DNA from: Cavia porcellus
Lineage: Eukaryota > Chordata > Mammalia > Rodentia > Caviidae
Assembly (NCBI RefSeq): GCF_034190915.1
Contig: NW_026947496.1
Coordinates: 30,004,001 to 30,068,000, forward strand
Length of the DNA stretch: 64,000 bases
Reading direction: 5' to 3'
Shown here: piece by piece, positions 47,960 to 59,017 of the stretch
How positions within the stretch are numbered: position 1 is the first letter of the stretch
How the letters are laid out: every line of letters begins with the position of its first letter
The notes under the pieces: model-generated
Databases searched by the model: none
The model's input: only the letters and a program-made list of their open reading frames with translations
What the model was told of the DNA's origin: nothing
Made by a program: the position numbers and the translations under genes

Positions 47960-48485
47960 ACGGGGTAGAGTTGGGGTGGGCAACTGTGTGGCCCCCCGAT
48001 GGACACGATAGCAGTGTGGGCCTGAGTGAGGACCGGAAGGTGGCGAGGACCCGGGGTGCGGGGCTCATCCTGAAGGCGGAGGGCCGCAGGGTTAGGTCGG
48101 TTCCGGCGGCTGGAAGGCGAAGGGAGCGCCGGGAGGCCGCGGGCTGGCTGGGGAGGGCCGAGGGCCCCGCTGGGGCCGGCAGGAGCCCGTGGCCACCCGG
48201 CCGCGCCCCCGCCAGCCCCACCCCGGGCTGCCCGCACAGTCGCAGCTGGGCTTGGAGCAGCCGCGGTGCGCATCGCTTGTTCTTCAAGGGGAGGGCGTTT
48301 GGTGGATGGAGTGACAGATACATAGATAAAGGTGATAAAACTGTAAAACACTGTCGCGAGGACAACAAAAGTTCGCCTGGCTTTGGGCGAAGCCAGGAGA
48401 GGCAGTGGTGGGAACTCGCGGCCACACGCGAGCACCCCGCGCGCCCCGAGTTCACAGCGCCTCACGCGCCGCTCTGCTCTGCTGT
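47960..48485. promoter_or_regulatory. Orphan CpG island
   Basis: A GC- and CpG-rich block (GGAGGGCCGCAGGGTTAGGT; GGGAGCGCCGGGAGGCCGCG; CCACACGCGAGCACCCCGCG) flanked by AT-rich DNA. Frames of 242 codons (plus) and 220 codons (minus) cross it, but both are compositional and overlap. No tRNA or known gene starts here. It could drive an unannotated non-coding transcript. Confidence 0.55.
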
Positions 48486-50152
48486 GAAACACACAGCGAC
48501 GGATTTCACTTTTCCCCTTATTTAAATGAAAAATACAATCGAGAGTATTTGAATAGAGACATTGGCAGGTGTGTCTCATGCTTCCCAAGAATTTTCCCTT
48601 TGAAGTCTCTGAAGATAGAGGTTTCCAAATTAGTTATCCTTTGTTCCCAATCTGGGTAAGAAGGGTGGTAAGGCCCGGCAACTGGAGGTGCAAGCGGTGT
48701 TCAATGCCTTTTCTTCCTCCTCCCTATAACATTTACTTTGGATGTGTGCTTCCATTAGGGTGCTGCCTTGAATTTAAGAAGGTGGTCTATTCATTCGATA
48801 AATGGTCATTAGTGCCCGTAAGAAGATGCACTGTTCTAGGCACCTTGCCATGTCCACAAACCAAGCAGAGATCTTTTATCATCCACTCAGTTCCTCTTTC
48901 AGAGTGGAAGAGAAGTTGTATAGAACATTAGAAGGCAAGAAGTGACAGAAAAAGTAAGCAACGCAGGCCAGAAGCATCTGGCTGAGGAAAGTCTGATAGG
49001 GAAAATGTTGGGACTTTTTTTTTCAGACCCCATTGCTGACCCTTCTGAAAATTGGCAACGCCTTTGAGAGAATGTGCACTGATGAGTTTGTGGGTTAGTG
49101 GGGTGAAGACAGCTCAGCTGCTTCCAAGGTGGCATCCAAGATTCAGCAGTGTGTGGAACGAACCGGAATGTTGCTTCACACGGCAACACCAGGTCAGGAC
49201 ATATTGGAAACTTCCCAGACATTTTCAGTTTCTCATGAAAAGGAGCTGAGCGACTGAATTAAGTACTAGCATTGCTGCAGAGATTTCTTATGGGACTCAT
49301 TGGACAGGATCTTTTGAAGACAATTTTAATTTTTCTGAGACCATGGTTACAGAGCATGTTAATTTTAATGAAGGATGTCCTCTTTAGATAATTCACCAGA
49401 AATCTTTCCCATTAACTTAATAATTCATACCTGAAGATTTTTATAACCTCCAGAAAAGTCCCACCTGATGACTTTCCGGTTTCCTCGTTAGGATTCATTT
49501 GTCCTAAGTGCCCAGAACCTGAATGCCACCACAGATTCTTGGTAACAAAATGTAACTGCACTTACATAAACAAAACGCTTGCATTTCCTTTTAAGATTTG
49601 AGGTGCAGATATGTTTCATTTATTTGTCTCACTGTAGTGTGCAATGTACTATAAGATACTCACTACCTACGTGTGCATACATAAAACACCTCCATTTTGT
49701 GTCTAGTACATTTGTGCCCAGCCCTACTTTTTGTACTTTAGAAAGAAGAACTGCAATGTTTCCCAAATTAACTGGGTGGTAACTTCGCTTAAAAATGGCA
49801 AGTCCAACAGTCTACAATCCATGTGTTTAGGATGGCATAATCATTCACCGTCCATAGAGAGAAGGTGTGAAGTAGACTGAAAACCAGAACAACAGGCACA
49901 AAAAAGGCGATGGACCCATTGGCGTTATACCTAAGAAAGCACGTGCTAGATTTAAAAGCCTAAGTGAAACACAGAGTAAAAAAAAACACGTCTTAAACAT
50001 TTAAGAGAATAAATCTTTCACTGCTTAGATCAGTTGTAGATATCAATACCTGAATAAATTTCTTCGTGTTTACCTGTCTTCCTAACAGAAACACAATTTT
50101 TAAAAAACATTAAGTATATTTAAAGTAGCTGGAAGACCCTGCCTTTCAATGG
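48486..50152. other. Spacer upstream of tRNA-Tyr copy 3
   Basis: Unique sequence with no gene recognised. Confidence 0.45.
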
Positions 50153-50240
50153 CCTTCGATAGCTCAGTTGGTAGAGCGGAGGACTGTAGGTACTGGTTGT
50201 GGTCATCCTTAGGTCGCTGGTTCGAATCCGGCTCGAAGGA
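50153..50240 (+). tRNA. tRNA-Tyr (anticodon GTA), intron-containing, copy 3
   Basis: An 88-nt gene: 5' exon 50153-50189, GTA at 50186-50188, a 15-nt intron at 50190-50204 (GTACTGGTTGTGGTC), 3' exon 50205-50240 with B box GGTTCGAATCC. Exons match the other Tyr copies. The T4 terminator at about 50247-50251 and the last 17 nt of the gene are exactly duplicated immediately downstream (see separate entry). The intron begins with G rather than T. Confidence 0.98.
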
Positions 50241-50281
50241 GTTAGTCTTTTGGAATCCGGCTCGAAGGAGTTAGTCTTTTG
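50224..50281 (+). repeat. Exact 29-bp tandem duplication of tRNA-Tyr 3' end and terminator
   Basis: The unit GAATCCGGCTCGAAGGA plus GTTAGTCTTTTG occurs at 50224-50252 and identically at 50253-50281. The first copy is the 3' end of tRNA-Tyr copy 3 with its trailer. The second has no 5' half and only half of the B box, so it is not a gene. Confidence 0.97.
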
Positions 50282-50929
50282 GCCGGATCTTGGAACCTAA
50301 GCGCTCATCCAAAGCGGAAACAACCCTTATTACGTTAAGGGCTAATTGTTCCTAAACAGTAGCCAAAAGAACTAAGCAACAAACTTCAGTGGCCTTCGGT
50401 TTCCATGTACCTACCAGGAAACAAAGGTCTCTTCATCGACTATCTTCTAATTCATATTGATAGCCGGTGAGGGAAGGTCCACTTTCTACTGAGCTGAGGG
50501 GTTTGGGTAATGTACGGAAATACATAAGCATCTTATGCAACACTTTAAATTTTTTTTTTTTTTAAGGCTCCTAATATCCTCAAACCCAAAGTAGAGAAAC
50601 CGCATCAGGTGCCCTCGTGCAGGGACACCTGACCGGCACGCCCACACCATCTGCCCTCTAGCTCTAGCCATCCGGAGCTACAGGCTCGGGCTCTCTTTCA
50701 TTCGCTTTTCCCTTGCTTTAAAGACGTCGATGTCCACTGAAGCGGAGCAAGGTCTGAGCAGACAACTAGCAGAGATCTCTTTAATAACATTAATGAAGGA
50801 GGAGTGCGAGAACTCAGGTTCTGGTTATTTATTAGAGCCTAGACGTTCCTTTTCTAAGGAGCCCAACGCCTGGTGTACCTGAGCACACTTAGGTCTGTGC
50901 CACCACCTTACTTCACTTGTAATCCTGGG
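50282..50929. other. Spacer
   Basis: Unique sequence. A T12 run near 50550; nothing else recognised. Confidence 0.45.
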
Positions 50930-51245
50930 TACCCTCGCCGCATTCAGAGCGGGCTCGGGGAGCTTGGTAAGGTCACAACGAGGGCGCGGTTATGTGGCCG
51001 ATTTCGGGTTTTTTCCGGACTCCAGAATGCTGCCGGGATCTTCTGTGAGCGACAATCGGCGGGGCAGAGCCACGTGGAAGGTGGCTGGGGCCGTTTGAGT
51101 GGCCGGCAGCTGCCAAGCTGCGCGCGCAAGGAGTGCAAGGTAAAGCTGAGGCACAGGACCTGTGGAGGTCCGAGGGCAGCACAGGTAGCGAGGGCGAGGC
51201 TGAGGGACAGGACACAGGCGACATGGCGACCCGCACGGATTACAG
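50930..51245. promoter_or_regulatory. CpG-rich block upstream of ABT1
   Basis: CpG-dense (GGGCGCGGTTATGTGGCCG; GCGCGCGCAAGGAGTGC; ACATGGCGACCCGCACGG). It is separated from the ABT1 promoter by 250 bp of AT-rich DNA, so it may be a separate promoter, possibly divergent. The 152-codon frame across it shows no domain. Confidence 0.45.
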
Positions 51246-51499
51246 ACCCCGGACGAACTCTTTACACAACTGTCACGCACTTACATTTTAAAGACATTCA
51301 CGAAGTCCAGTTTAGAAGAGCACACTGTTAAAAGTTAACAACTTTATATTTCAAAAATAAAATCCAATTAAACATTAAAAAACTTGCACAAACATTTTCA
51401 AATATTCCCAACTCCTGCGTTTAAAAAATCCTAAGTTAAACTTTCAAAACTACTTGAAACTGTCAGACTCAAACTTAAAATATTATTTACAAGGTGCCA

Positions 51500-52150
51500 A
51501 AAAATGATTCAACAAAGCTCCAGGACAGTAAGCTGCCCCCGCCTGCTCTGACCTCCCCAGCGAAGAAGAGAGCGACTTTAAACACCAACACATTTCCCTC
51601 CATTCCCGCCTCCCATGGTCCTTCGCGGAGCTCTTCCGTTGTCGTCACACAAGGTTGCGCCTCCTCGTCGCAGGCGTCGCACCTGGTGTGCGTCACCGTC
51701 ACTGCCTGCTTAACGGCCTGTCGTGCTCCACTTATCGGCCAGCATGTCGGCCGGGGGATCTGAAGCCGCTACGGAGCTGGAAGCGACAGACGAGAAGTCA
51801 GAGGCTGAGGAGGAGCAAGAGGAACCTAGAGAAGCGGCTCACGGCAGCAAGAAGCGGGTGGTGCCAGGTATCGTGTACCTGGGTCACATTCCCCCGCGCT
51901 TCCGACCCTTACACGTACGCAACCTCCTTAGCGCCTATGGGGAGGTCGGGCGCGTGTTTTTTCAGGCTGAAGGTAAGTGTGCAGGCCCGGGCGCGAAGGA
52001 AGGAGAATAACACTCCTTCTGTGGTTTGGGTTACCTAGGTCCGCGGCGCGAGCTGCAGGCTTTTGGAGCTGGCTGGTTCCCTGCTGCTGGCCAGGGACTC
52101 GGTAGTGCGCATGTCTCCCTGGAGGCTGCAGCGGGTCGCGGGGGAAAGGG
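51500..52150 (+). promoter_or_regulatory. ABT1 CpG-island promoter
   Basis: CpG-dense region covering the ABT1 5' UTR, exon 1 and start of intron 1, typical of a housekeeping gene promoter. No TATA box near the start; transcription start not determined. Confidence 0.75.
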
Positions 52151-54157
52151 GCGCGTAGTGGCAGTCTGGTGTTGTTTTACTTCTCGAATAGCTTCTGGGT
52201 TCTAATCCTGGTTCCGCCTAGTTCTCCTGACCTCCTCCTCTTCGACGTATTGAATGAATACAACCTGAATACAAATCTCAGGGACATTTCTTTTTTTTTT
52301 TTTAACTAGAAAAATCGGCAATTAAAAAAACACAGTCTTGGTACAGAGTTTTTATATCAGGGCAGTGACTCCAGTGAAGTAAAATAAAATTAAAAGCTTT
52401 TATTTCTCGAAATATAAAAGTATTAAGTTGATGGCTTAAAAATATAACATGTTGAAAGTTTTAAATTATACCCCTATTCACCACAGGATTTACTTAATCA
52501 CATATCCCATCAGTTTGGCGGCCGGTGAAATTTTTAAGTTTATAAACCTAAAATAGCAAAAACTGTATACATTTCCGTATTGCACTTTTCTTTATACACA
52601 AGAGTAAAACAGTAAAGTCAGGTACATTGCATATGTTAAAAGTAGCACAGATTTGTTACAATTCAACTTAATGTGGAAGCAGATACGTTAAAAATGTAGA
52701 AATGTATATATAGAATGCTGAGATTGTATTAGCAAACTGTAGGTCCATAGTTATATGCTGTACTGTTTTTTGGCATAGTGTGTTTGTTACTATAGGCTTT
52801 TGGTTCTAAACTACTTGTTTTAAGCTCTCATAGTTTCTTAAGCTTTCATGTTTTTAAATCTAAGGCACGAGTATAAAAGCACTAAATCTCCTTGCCTACT
52901 GATAAAAAATTTACAATAGTCTTTTACCTGAGGTCGTCAGAAACTAGTGCCACAAGGAAAAATAATATTTTCAAGATTTTATAGTTTAGCTCACAGACAG
53001 AATCTTCTGGCTTGAGTTTTAGTGCTGGTGTTGCTGCTACATACATTTCAGAATATTTTTCTTCTTTAAGTCATTTATTTTAATACTACTCTGGGTAACG
53101 AAGAATAAAATTTAACAGCAGTTTAAGAGTGTCCTCCACTGTCAAGGGGGTATTTCTCCAAAACTGAACACATTCCTTTTGCGTACAGATCAAGAAATTT
53201 ATCATTAGCACCCCACCTCCTTAAGGTGCTAATTGAAACTGGGATTTGGCGTTGGTGTGGATTTTAAATAGTGTTCAGGTAAGCCAGTTAAGAAATCGAT
53301 AGACAAAGGAAACCTCAGTTTGTCTGTCTGGGTCAAGGACTGGGAAGTGTGATTCCAGGCAGCAAGTTCGAGCTAGGAGGTGAGTGAAGTGCTGTTTTGG
53401 CCCCCATGACTGTGACTTTGTCTTTGGTGTGCAGACAGGTTTGTGAGACGCAAGAAGAAGGCAGCAGTGGCCTCAGGAGGAAAGAAGGGATCCAAGTACA
53501 GCAAGGACTATACCGAGGGCTGGGTGGAGTTCCGGGATAAGCGCATAGCCAAGCGCGTGGCTGCAAGTTTGCACAACACACCCATGGGTTCCCGCAGGCG
53601 CAGCCCCTTCCGCTATGACCTGTGGAACCTCAAGGTGAGACAGGCCTGTTTGCCACACTTCCAATCTCTCCTCCCCATCCCAGTTAGTTTTTCTTGGCCT
53701 CATGCCTGCCTACATCCACTTCTTATCCCTCTTTGATCTGCCCAATCCTGAACTTTCCTTGTTTTCCTGCCCACAGTACTTGCACCGTTTTACTTGGTCT
53801 CACCTCAGTGAACACCTTGCCTTTGAGCGCCAGGTACGCAGGCAGCGCCTGAGAGCCGAGGTTGCCCAAGCCAAGCGTGAGACTGACTTCTATCTTCGGA
53901 GCGTGGAGCGCGGACAACACTTCCTTGCTGCTGATGGGGACCCTGCTCGCCCAGACAGCTCCTGGACTTTTGCCCAGCGTCCCACTGAGCAGGAGCTGAG
54001 AGCCCGGAAAGCAGCACGGCCAGGAGGGCGTGAACGGGCTCGCCTGGCTACTGTTCAGGAACAGGCCCGCTCCAACAGAGGGCTCCTTGCTAGGATCTTT
54101 GGAGCGCCACCACCATCAGAGAATACAGAGGGACCTTCTCCAGTGAAGGACTCCTGA
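51744..54157 (+). CDS. ABT1: ABT1, activator of basal transcription 1 / ribosome-biogenesis factor (3 exons)
   Basis: Coding exons 51744-51972, 53435-53634 and 53777-54157 join in frame to 269 aa (human about 272). Splice sites are canonical: GAAG|GTAAGT, TGTGCAG|ACAGG, CTCAAG|GTGAGA, CCCACAG|TACTT. The ATG is the first in frame; upstream only a GTG extends the frame. An acidic N-terminus (about 1-32) precedes an RRM-like domain with GIVYLGHIP (42-50, RNP2-like) and GWVEF (105-109, RNP1-like), split by a Lys-rich insert (83-97). A basic, Arg-rich helical C-terminal half follows ([28 protein letters not shown]). The protein is the counterpart of yeast Esf2: nuclear/nucleolar, described as a TBP partner that activates basal Pol II transcription and as a factor in 18S rRNA processing. 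Strong conservation leaves little doubt. Confidence 0.98.
51973..53434 (+). other. ABT1 intron 1
   Basis: 1462 nt bounded by GTAAGT and a CTTTGGTGTGCAG acceptor. GC-rich at its start, then AT-rich with a T12 run near 52291. No repeat or nested gene recognised. Confidence 0.9.
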
Positions 54158-54645
54158 GGGGCAGGAAGGCTCCTTTATCTCCTGGCCCTGCTTCCTGCCT
54201 ACCTTATATGAGATGGACTGCCCAGTCAGACATTTTCTGTGTGAGGGACCAGAAGTCTTTGATGAGGACCCCAGTGTGGAAGTTTTGTGGGCCTCATTGT
54301 CCCTCTTGTTCAACTTCTGTAAGTGCCTGGCTGAGGCACCTTATTCATACTAGTGTGACTGTGACTGTTGCAGATGCCGGTTTTATTTGTTTGACTTTTG
54401 ATTGCCTGTCTGTTGCCCAGTGGAGTCCTCTAAAAAGCCCATGCTTGGCCCAGCTGTGGGCTTTATTTCCAGCTAGAGTGATAATGGCCTAGCATTCTTG
54501 TGTTATTTATTGACACAAGTAAGGCAGCAGCAACATCATTTTTATTTAGAAAATCTTAACAGGAATAAGAGATAATGGGTTGGATTGGGTTGAGACTTTC
54601 TCTAAATATATTTATGAAAAATAAAATAATATTTTTTGTATGCTT
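54158..54645 (+). other. ABT1 3' UTR
   Basis: Follows the stop TGA at 54155-54157. AATAAA at 54620-54625 is the likely polyadenylation signal, with a T-rich downstream element ATTTTTTGTATG about 7 nt later. Confidence 0.7.
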
Positions 54646-54669
54646 ATTTTAGTTTCAGATGTGGAGTCA

Positions 54670-54872
54670 TTAGATTAATTTTAACTTCAGAATGCAGTAC
54701 TGGTTATTGAACCCAAGGATACTCTACCACTGAGCTATATCCCCTGGCTTTTTTATTTATTTTGAGAGGACGCTGCCAAATTGCTTAGACTGGGTTCACA
54801 CTTGTGATTTTCCTGCCATAGCCTCTCTAGTAGCTAGGATTATAGTCATGCATCACTATTCCTGGCTGATTC
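54670..54872 (-). repeat. Dimeric B1-ID-type SINE
   Basis: ID-like part (ACCACTGAGCTATATCCCC) followed by a T-rich linker and B1-like part (TTGCTTAGACTGGGTTCACA ... GGATTATAGTCATGCATCAC), minus strand. Confidence 0.7.
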
Positions 54873-54939
54873 AACATGTATAAAGCCACTGTGTGAAGAA
54901 ATGGGGACCATGTATAATGTGCTTAGTCTTAAATTAGAG

Positions 54940-55039
54940 TTCCTTTTTTTTTTTTTTTTTTTTGTGATACCAGGGTGCAAACTCATGACCTTAGACTTAC
55001 CAGGCAGGCACTTACACTGCTGAGCTAAGTCCCAGGCCC
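54940..55039 (-). repeat. tRNA-derived SINE
   Basis: T19 head then GATACCAGGGTGCAAACTCA ... CTGAGCTAAGTCCCAGGCCC; diverged. Confidence 0.88.
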
Positions 55040-55053
55040 AATGTGATTAGTCT

Positions 55054-55200
55054 TTTTTTTTTGTCTTTTTGTGACAGGGTCTCTGCAGTTCAGGCTGGCC
55101 TTGAACTCCTTTTGTAGCCCAGGCTGGTCTTGAACTTGCAACAATCCTGCCTCAGCCTCCTGAGTGCTGGGATTACAGGCGTGAGCCACCATGCCCAGCT
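55054..55200 (-). repeat. B1 SINE with 14-bp target-site duplication
   Basis: Minus-strand B1 with internal duplication, flanked exactly by AATGTGATTAGTCT at 55040-55053 and 55201-55214. It inserted right beside the tRNA-SINE. Confidence 0.95.
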
Positions 55201-55214
55201 AATGTGATTAGTCT

Positions 55215-55724
55215 TTAGGCCCCTGGAATAAGGTAATGGGCATCATGGGAGAATTATGTGAATGATAGGATGGGCCTTGGCAGTGTGTGGAGAGCTGCAA
55301 GTGTGGTCCTAGTTGGTGAGGCCAGTTCTAGGGTGGGTCAGTCTTCAACTTTTTCCAGGTCATTCCTTAAAAGTGAATTAGGAAAATGACAGAACACAAA
55401 ATGAAAGATCCTGTGTTCCTACAGTTGCATACAGTACTTCATGAATTGAGTGTTGGGTGTTCAAAAAAGATGGGCAAAATCTAGGAGGGAAGTTGGAAAT
55501 AAATGCTGTTCAGGTAAACGTAAATCTAGGAGGGAAGTTGGAAATAAATGCTGTTCAGGTAAACGTAAGTATCTGTTGACACTAAGGTCTCAAGTTCACA
55601 CTAGGTGCACAAAACAGCCCTGCTTGCATCAAAGAGTCAGGGTAAGCCACTGAAAAAGCTGAGAACTGGCAAGTGATGATAAACTAAGAAATCTACACAC
55701 ACATTCTCATAGATTAAAAGTGAT
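55215..55724. other. Non-coding stretch
   Basis: Holds only the 45-bp duplication; otherwise unrecognised. Confidence 0.45.
55477..55566. repeat. Perfect 45-bp tandem duplication
   Basis: The unit starting AAATCTAGGAGGGAAGTTGG and ending TGTTCAGGTAAACGT occurs at 55477-55521 and identically at 55522-55566. Confidence 0.97.
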
Positions 55725-55850
55725 CATTGCCAGGTGTGGTGGCACATGCCTATAATTCTAGCATTTGGGAGGCTAAGGCAGGAGGACTTACGGACTACAT
55801 AGTTAAAAGACAACCTGGACTACTTGGGCCCTTTTTCAAACAAAACAAAT
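55725..55850 (+). repeat. B1 SINE
   Basis: GCCAGGTGTGGTGGCACATG ... GAGGCTAAGGCAGGAGGACT; diverged plus-strand B1. Confidence 0.82.
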
Positions 55851-56130
55851 CATTATCCAAACTGTTAATTTAAGAGAAATGGTGGAATGTGATCATAATT
55901 TTTTGGGTTTTGCTTATTTCTTTAGTTTCTTTTCTCAATGTAACTTATTCATGGTGGTGTTTATTTTGTTTTAATAGAAGTGAATTCATACACTTCAGTT
56001 TTAAAATATCCCAGCCACATCTTGATAGGTACACTTTATTTGGAAGAATAAAAATGGGCACGTATTAAATTTGGTGTAATGTTTCCATACTTCCCTACCT
56101 AATACACAAAAATATCTCCTGTGTAATATT
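55851..56130. other. AT-rich non-coding stretch
   Basis: Nothing recognised. Confidence 0.4.
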
Positions 56131-56134
56131 ACTG

Positions 56135-56265
56135 TTTAGTTTTTTTGAGACAGGGTCTTGCTATGTAGTTCAAGCTGGTCTTGAATATACCATGTTGCCC
56201 AGGCTATTCTCAAACCCATGGCAGTCTTCTTGCCTCAGCCTCCAGAGTGCTGGGATTACTGATCA
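56135..56265 (-). repeat. B1 SINE
   Basis: TTTTTGAGACAGGGTCTTGC ... CCAGAGTGCTGGGATTACTG; truncated near the A box. Confidence 0.85.
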
Positions 56266-56427
56266 CTTCAACTCACGACTTAAAGTGTGCCAGGAAAATC
56301 AAGCTTCAGAATTTGACTAACTGGCATATTTATTTAGAATTAAAAGTAGTTACTGTCACCTTTGCTAAATAGCCCAAGACAAGGAACTTCTTCCCTTCAG
56401 GTTGCTGACAGCTTAGAAAATGAAAGA

Positions 56428-56545
56428 TAACCGTAGTGGCACACACCTATAATCCCTGAATTCAGGAGGCCAAGGAAGGGCGATCATGCGTTCAAGGCCA
56501 ACTGAACCACATAATGAAACCCTGCCTCAAGAAAAAGAAGGGAAA
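56428..56545 (+). repeat. B1 SINE, partial
   Basis: AGTGGCACACACCTATAATC, GGAGGCCAAGGAAGGGCGAT, ending ATAATGAAACCCTGCCTC. Confidence 0.8.
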
Positions 56546-58149
56546 AAATGCAAAAGACAACAGAGCTTGGTACGAATTTCCTGGATGAGTGAAGGAAAGT
56601 ATCCCAGGCTGGTGGCCTTAGTGTATACTCAAAGGTTAACATCTCAAGCTCTACTTCAAATAAGTACAGGGTAGCTATTCTATTTGCAAAGTGAGTTTTA
56701 AGTCCAGACTGAGTAAGAAAGACAAAGAAGGTCCTTATAAAGGGAACAATCCAAGGGACTGTTATAACAATCATATATGTACCAAGTACCAGTGTACTCA
56801 ACTCTACAAAACATTAATGGGCATAAAAAGTCAAACAATAATACAGTTGTAATAGGGGACCCTACTACCCTAGAAATTAACAAAGAAATCAGAACTGAAT
56901 CAAACCTGTGAACAGTGAATTTAATACATGACCACAGTGTTCCACCCACAACATCAGAAAACATTCTTCTAAGCTGCACTTGCCTCTCCAAGACAGACAA
57001 CATACTAGCTCATGCTTAAGTAAATACAAAGGAATTGAAATTAATCCATGCATTTTATCAAACCGTAATGCAATGAAATTGGAAACCAGTAGCAGAAATA
57101 GCAAAATCTATGGAAATTAACACTCTCCTGAACAACTAATGGGTCATGGGTGAAATTTAAAAGAAATTAGACAGTTTCTACAATTAAATGGTAATGTCGA
57201 TAAAACATAATGGCACTTATGGGACACAGTGACCGCAATCTTACAAGGGAAATTTATTGTGTTAAATTTCTACTTCAGAAAAACAGCTCATTGAAAAACC
57301 TAATGTTGAGCCTCAAGCTTCTAGAAAAAGAACAAATCACACCCAAAGTTTGTACAAAATATTTAGGTCACAGCTGATATTAGTGCAATGGAGACTAAGA
57401 AAACAATACAAAGCATCAATGAATCAAAGAGTTGGTTCTTTGAAGGATTAAATAAAATTGACAAAGCTTTGGCCAACTATCAAAAAAAAAGGGAAAGAAA
57501 ATATTCAAATGTATGCAATTCATAATGAAGGGTGAATCACAATTGATCCTGCAGAAATGCAGGCGAGCCTACTTCAAGAACTTATGTTCCAAGAAGATGG
57601 AAAAGACAGAAGAAATGGACAGATTCCTAAGATAATGTATGCATTTCCAAAGTTGAATCATGATATAAAAATCCTAAATAACCCAATATCAGTCAGTGAA
57701 ATTGAATATATAATTAAAAACTTACCAACAAAGAAAACTTGCAATCCTGATGAGTTCACTATTGAATTCTACAAGAAATTTAAAGAAGATCTAATGCCAC
57801 AAGTGCTGAAATTTTTTTAATGAAGTTGAAAGAGAAGCAATATTCCCAAATTCATTCCTGGAAGCAACAATTTCCCTGATACCAAAAGTAGAAAAGCATC
57901 CAACTACAAAGAGAATTGTAGGCCAGGCTCCCTTATGAACATAGATGCAAAAAATTGCATCAATAAAATACTGGTAAAGGATGCAGCAAATTATCAAGAA
58001 GATTATGGCAAGTGAGATTCATCCCAGGGATGTCAACTTGCAAATCATTAAACATCATAAACCATATTAACAGAGTTAAGGACAAAAACTATAATCATTG
58101 CAATAGATGCAGAAAAAGCATTTGACAAAGTCTAACATCCACTCATGAG

Positions 58150-58865
58150 TTTTACTTGTGGTGGATTGACAACTGATGGGCAACTTGTAACAGCCAGCTG
58201 AGCTGAATGATGATGGTGCTGGGTGTGGAGGGCCCACCTGAGGACTGTTATAACAACATATAAAGAGAACTAGAGGGGAAGAGGGTCTGCTATTGATTCT
58301 GGGGAAGCTTGTCATGCTGGCTTTCCTGATATGAACTTGGTTGTTTTCATCATTGGAGGAGCTTGAGACATCACTGTTGCTTTTTTATTTTTATTTTTAT
58401 TTTTGGTACTGGGAATCCAACTTAAGATCTTGCGCTTGCCAGGCAGGTGTGCTGTGCCACTGAGTTACATCCCCAGCCCCTTGCTGTGGCTAAGGATGGC
58501 TGCAGTTCTTTTTAGGGAAGCTCTGACCCACACCTTGTGCATGGCTTCTTGGCTAGAGTGCTGATCTCTCAGCCTGCTGGCGCAGATCCTTCATGCTGTA
58601 GGTACAGACTTTGTAGCTTCCACTAATGACCTTTGGGCCTTCCCAGTGCGGATCCATGAAACATTTGCGCAAGACATTGTCATTGTCTCTAGGACTCCAG
58701 CTGGACTTGTGAGGGGCATTGCCACGGGCTCTAGGTCTTTAGCTGGACTGGTGCAGGACACTGAGGCCCCTCAGCTGGATTCTTTGGCCTCTAGGATGTG
58801 GACAGATCTTCCACACTCTTTTGCATTTCACTCTTTGGGTGAAATAAAAATAATCACAAAAATAA
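58150..58865 (+). repeat. LTR-like repeat, family Z, inserted in L1
   Basis: Interrupts L1 after CATTTGACAAAGTCTAACATC. Shares ordered blocks with the minus-strand copy at 34990-35655. A minus-strand tRNA-SINE remnant (58385-58482) is nested inside it. Confidence 0.6.
58385..58482 (-). repeat. tRNA-derived SINE remnant
   Basis: TTTTTGGTACTGGGAATCCA ... CACTGAGTTACATCCCCAGC. Third-level insertion: L1, then LTR Z, then SINE. Confidence 0.8.
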
Positions 58866-58869
58866 TCCT

Positions 58870-59012
58870 TTATGAGCTGGACATGATGGCTCATGCCTGT
58901 AATCCCAACACTCGGGAGGCTGAGGTGGGAGGATCATTGAGAGACCAGCCTGGGCTACAAAGTGAGCTCAAGGCCAGCCTGAACTACATAGTGAGACCCC
59001 GTCTCAAAAAAG
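58870..59012 (+). repeat. B1 SINE
   Basis: GAGCTGGACATGATGGCTCA, AATCCCAACACTCGGGAGGC, the duplication, GTGAGACCCCGTCTC. Confidence 0.92.
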
Positions 59013-59015
59013 ACA

Positions 59016-59017
<2 letters not shown>

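Noticed and set aside
47797..48588. 242-codon plus and 220-codon minus frames in the orphan CpG island
   Set aside because: Mutually overlapping, GC-driven and without recognisable motifs. Kept only as a regulatory candidate.
50253..50281. A fourth tRNA-Tyr gene
   Set aside because: Only the 3' 17 nt and trailer are present; there is no anticodon, A box or complete B box.
57557..57820. 87-codon frame as a host gene
   Set aside because: It is L1 ORF2 sequence, part of a dead LINE-1.
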